The notes under the pieces were generated by a model. The model did not search any database. It saw only the letters and a program-made list of their open reading frames with translations, and was not told the DNA's origin. A stretch of DNA of 15,077 nt, taken from the NCBI GenBank assembly GCA_002402635.1, contig DHGE01000087.1, positions 3,807 to 18,883 of the forward strand. The letters run 5' to 3'. Positions within the stretch are counted from its first letter, which is position 1; each line of letters begins with the position of its first letter. A program made the position numbers and the translations under genes. The stretch is from Deferribacterales bacterium UBA4806. GTDB lineage: Bacteria; Chrysiogenota; Deferribacteres; Deferribacterales; UBA228. Below, piece after piece: positions 13,903 to 15,077 of the stretch.

Positions 13903-13932
13903 ATATTACAACTTACGACGTTGTAATATTTT
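13903..13932 (+). terminator. Hairpin after the aminotransferase gene (candidate terminator)
   Basis: Perfect 10-bp arms, ATATTACAAC (13903-13912) and GTTGTAATAT (13920-13929), enclose a 7-nt loop and are followed by a short T run. The stem is GC-poor and the T run short, so it may be a weak terminator or instead a regulatory palindrome before the next gene. Confidence 0.45.
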
Positions 13933-13964
13933 ACTATCATAACGTTTGTTTACTTCAGGTATTC

Positions 13965-13993
13965 TTGCATAATTTTATAAAAATAAGTAAAAT
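13965..13993 (+). promoter_or_regulatory. Candidate promoter of the 188-residue unassigned gene
   Basis: TTGCAT (13965-13970), a 17-nt spacer and TAAAAT (13988-13993) precede the gene and would give a leader of about 29 nt that includes its ribosome-binding site. An overlapping alternative pair, TTGTTT with TAATTT, lies just upstream. Confidence 0.45.
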
Positions 13994-14028
13994 AAGTTTA
14001 TAAGATATGCAACAAAAGGGGCAAATGT

Positions 14029-14595
14029 ATGCCTTTTCCAAAAACTTGGGTAGAAGAATTAATAATTGAATGGTTGCATCTTGATGGATTTTTAGTAGAG
14101 GCAAATTTGCCAGTAGGTGTTAAAAAGGTAGGTGGTAGGTTAGAAGCTGATATTGTTGGTGCAAAAATTATTAGTGGTAATTTATTAGAAATTAGACATA
14201 TAGAATCAGGCCAATTAATAGTAGGTACACAAGGTATTAATGCTATAATTAATAGGAAATTCTCACCGTCTGTATGTCAATCTGTTACAAATTATTTTAC
14301 ACAGAGGCTGTCATTTATAAGTACAAGCAGTAATACTAACTATCAAAAATTCTATGTGCTAACCTATTGGTCTCAGCCGGCTATAACTGCAGTTACAAAG
14401 TCAAATTTAGGGATAATGGTTGATTTATTACCTGATTTTATATGTAAAAAAGTTCTTCCAACAATTAAACAATGGAAAAATAATCCACATCATACGCCTC
14501 AAATTCTTGGTAAAACAGTTCAATTGCCTGATTCGTACTGGCTTCTAAAGTTAATTGATTACCTTGATGTTAGAAAAATGCTAATATGTCCTTGA
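14029..14595 (+). CDS. Unassigned 188-residue protein, possible nuclease-like fold
   Basis: I do not recognise a named family. The start ATG has an AAGGGG site 7 nt upstream and its own promoter-like sequence, and codon use matches its neighbours, so it looks like a real gene. No signal peptide or membrane helix is evident. The N-terminal third is the most telling part: a helix W-V-E-E-L-I-I-E-W-L (7-16), then G-G-R-L-E-A-D-I-V-G-A (35-45), then a strand L-L-E-I-R-H-I-E-S-G (52-61). A helix with Glu, a strand with Asp, then a strand with Glu-x-basic is the order of the PD-(D/E)xK nuclease core. Here, however, the Lys would be Arg56 (E-I-R) or absent, so an active nuclease is not shown. The middle contains Y-Q-K-F-Y-V-L-T-Y-W (105-114). 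No methyltransferase, toxin partner or recombinase gene lies beside it. Confidence 0.7.
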   Translation: MPFPKTWVEELIIEWLHLDGFLVEANLPVGVKKVGGRLEADIVGAKIISGNLLEIRHIESGQLIVGTQGINAIINRKFSPSVCQSVTNYFTQRLSFISTSSNTNYQKFYVLTYWSQPAITAVTKSNLGIMVDLLPDFICKKVLPTIKQWKNNPHHTPQILGKTVQLPDSYWLLKLIDYLDVRKMLICP

Positions 14596-14718
14596 TAAGT
14601 TTAATTAGAATTTCCAGCATTAAGTGCTTTTATTTTCCTCAACCCTGATAGGAATTTTTCAGCCGTTCACAAAGTTCTTTGCTTGTTTGAAAATCTACTT
14701 TAGGCTTGTGAAATTTAT

Positions 14719-14752
14719 AGAAAACCCGATTAAAAGTGATGTCGGGTTTTCT
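14719..14752. terminator. Hairpin between the two convergent genes (candidate terminator)
   Basis: Arms AGAAAACCCGA (14719-14729) and TCGGGTTTTCT (14742-14752) form a perfect 11-bp stem with a 12-nt loop. It lies between two converging genes, 31 nt beyond the stop of the minus-strand gene and 123 nt beyond that of the plus-strand gene. T-rich right arms on both strands suit bidirectional use, although no long T run follows on either side. Confidence 0.55.
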
Positions 14753-14783
14753 GAATGCACAATATTTTCTTCGTAGCAATGTG

Positions 14784-15077
14784 TTACAGGCCTTGCATAG
14801 CCTCTTGTATCCTTGTATAGTAACTATCTATTTGCCCGTTAATCCACCCATCTGTGATTATGACATTTATACCATCTTTCAAAAAAGTAGTACGATATTT
14901 CCTCATAAGTGTACCTAATCCATTATCTTCCTCATATGTATCCCACTTAGGCTCTATCCCCCATGCGCCTCTTAACCCTACTAAGGTTTCATAGCCTGAG
15001 TTCCCCACTTCATAAGGGATATTTATAATATAATCATAACCCTGGGCTTTAGCTATTTTCATCCCCTCATCAATGTT
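14784..15077 (-). CDS. C-terminal part of an unassigned protein (runs off window)
   Basis: The last 97 codons of a minus-strand gene are present; the frame stays open to the edge of the window, so the start is outside. The visible part is soluble in character, with alternating beta-strand and helix segments such as Y-D-Y-I-I-N-I-P-Y-E-V and I-N-V-I-I-T-D-G-W-I, and ends in an amphipathic helix (Y-Y-T-R-I-Q-E-A-M). The strand-loop-helix alternation and the final D-G-W segment recall alpha/beta proteins of the chelatase (CbiK/ferrochelatase) sort, but this is an impression only and no function should be assigned from it. It converges on the 188-residue gene. Confidence 0.7.
   Translation of the reverse strand, partial: NIDEGMKIAKAQGYDYIINIPYEVGNSGYETLVGLRGAWGIEPKWDTYEEDNGLGTLMRKYRTTFLKDGINVIITDGWINGQIDSYYTRIQEAMQGL

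Noticed and set aside
14736..14918. Plus-strand open frame across the hairpin and the last part of the right-edge gene
   Set aside because: It overlaps the opposite-strand gene and the hairpin, lacks a ribosome-binding site and has no family resemblance.
1..15077. CRISPR arrays, tRNA or rRNA genes, insertion sequences, phage attachment sites
   Set aside because: No regularly spaced repeats, no tRNA-like CCA/T-loop pattern, no transposase or integrase gene, and no flanking inverted or direct repeats were seen by eye.

Overview
The window is a strongly AT-rich stretch of bacterial chromosome with dense, short-spaced genes and good Shine-Dalgarno (SD) sites at most starts. The content suggests an anaerobic or microaerophilic, H2-using bacterium, probably Gram-negative. 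Pointers are a Tat-exported, membrane-anchored [NiFe] uptake hydrogenase with a cytochrome b partner, a protein-L-isoaspartate methyltransferase, and a fructose PTS in the proteobacterial fruB-fruK-fruA order with an IIA-HPr-EI fusion. A low-GC deep-branching lineage such as the Deferribacteres would fit, but that is a guess from gene style and not a demonstrated assignment.

Layout. (1) 1-2952, minus strand: hydrogenase operon of small subunit, large subunit and the first 41 codons of a cytochrome b subunit, with its own candidate promoter just upstream. The small subunit has Asp in place of one proximal-cluster Cys. (2) 3046-5104, minus strand: a tightly packed set of a one-domain heavy-metal (CopZ-like) chaperone, a short zinc-ribbon nicotinate phosphoribosyltransferase and Pcm. 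It lies behind an extended -10 promoter overlapped by a perfect 20-bp palindrome. (3) 5105-5357: divergent intergenic region. (4) 5364-10515, plus strand: the complete fructose PTS operon fruB (IIA-HPr-EI), fruK and fruA (IIB'-IIB-IIC). It supplies the whole chain from PEP to fructose-1,6-bisphosphate. (5) 10754-11218: an Hsp20 small heat shock protein with a consensus-like promoter, a perfect SD and a strong terminator. (6) 11357-13875: a stand-alone TrpB2-type tryptophan synthase beta chain followed by a class I aminotransferase. (7) 14029-14595: an unassigned 188-residue protein that may have a nuclease-like fold. (8) 14784-15077, minus strand: the C-terminal part of an unassigned protein, convergent with the previous gene across a hairpin region.

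How they work together. The hydrogenase would oxidise H2 on the outer face of the membrane and pass electrons through cytochrome b to quinone. The fru operon phosphorylates fructose during uptake and feeds glycolysis. The remaining genes are housekeeping (NAD salvage, protein repair, proteostasis, amino-acid metabolism). No mobile element, CRISPR array, rRNA or tRNA was seen. I see no clear undescribed multi-gene system. The best leads are the Asp-substituted proximal cluster, two genes whose best promoters predict nearly leaderless mRNAs, the palindromic operator before the metal chaperone, and the orphan 188-residue protein.
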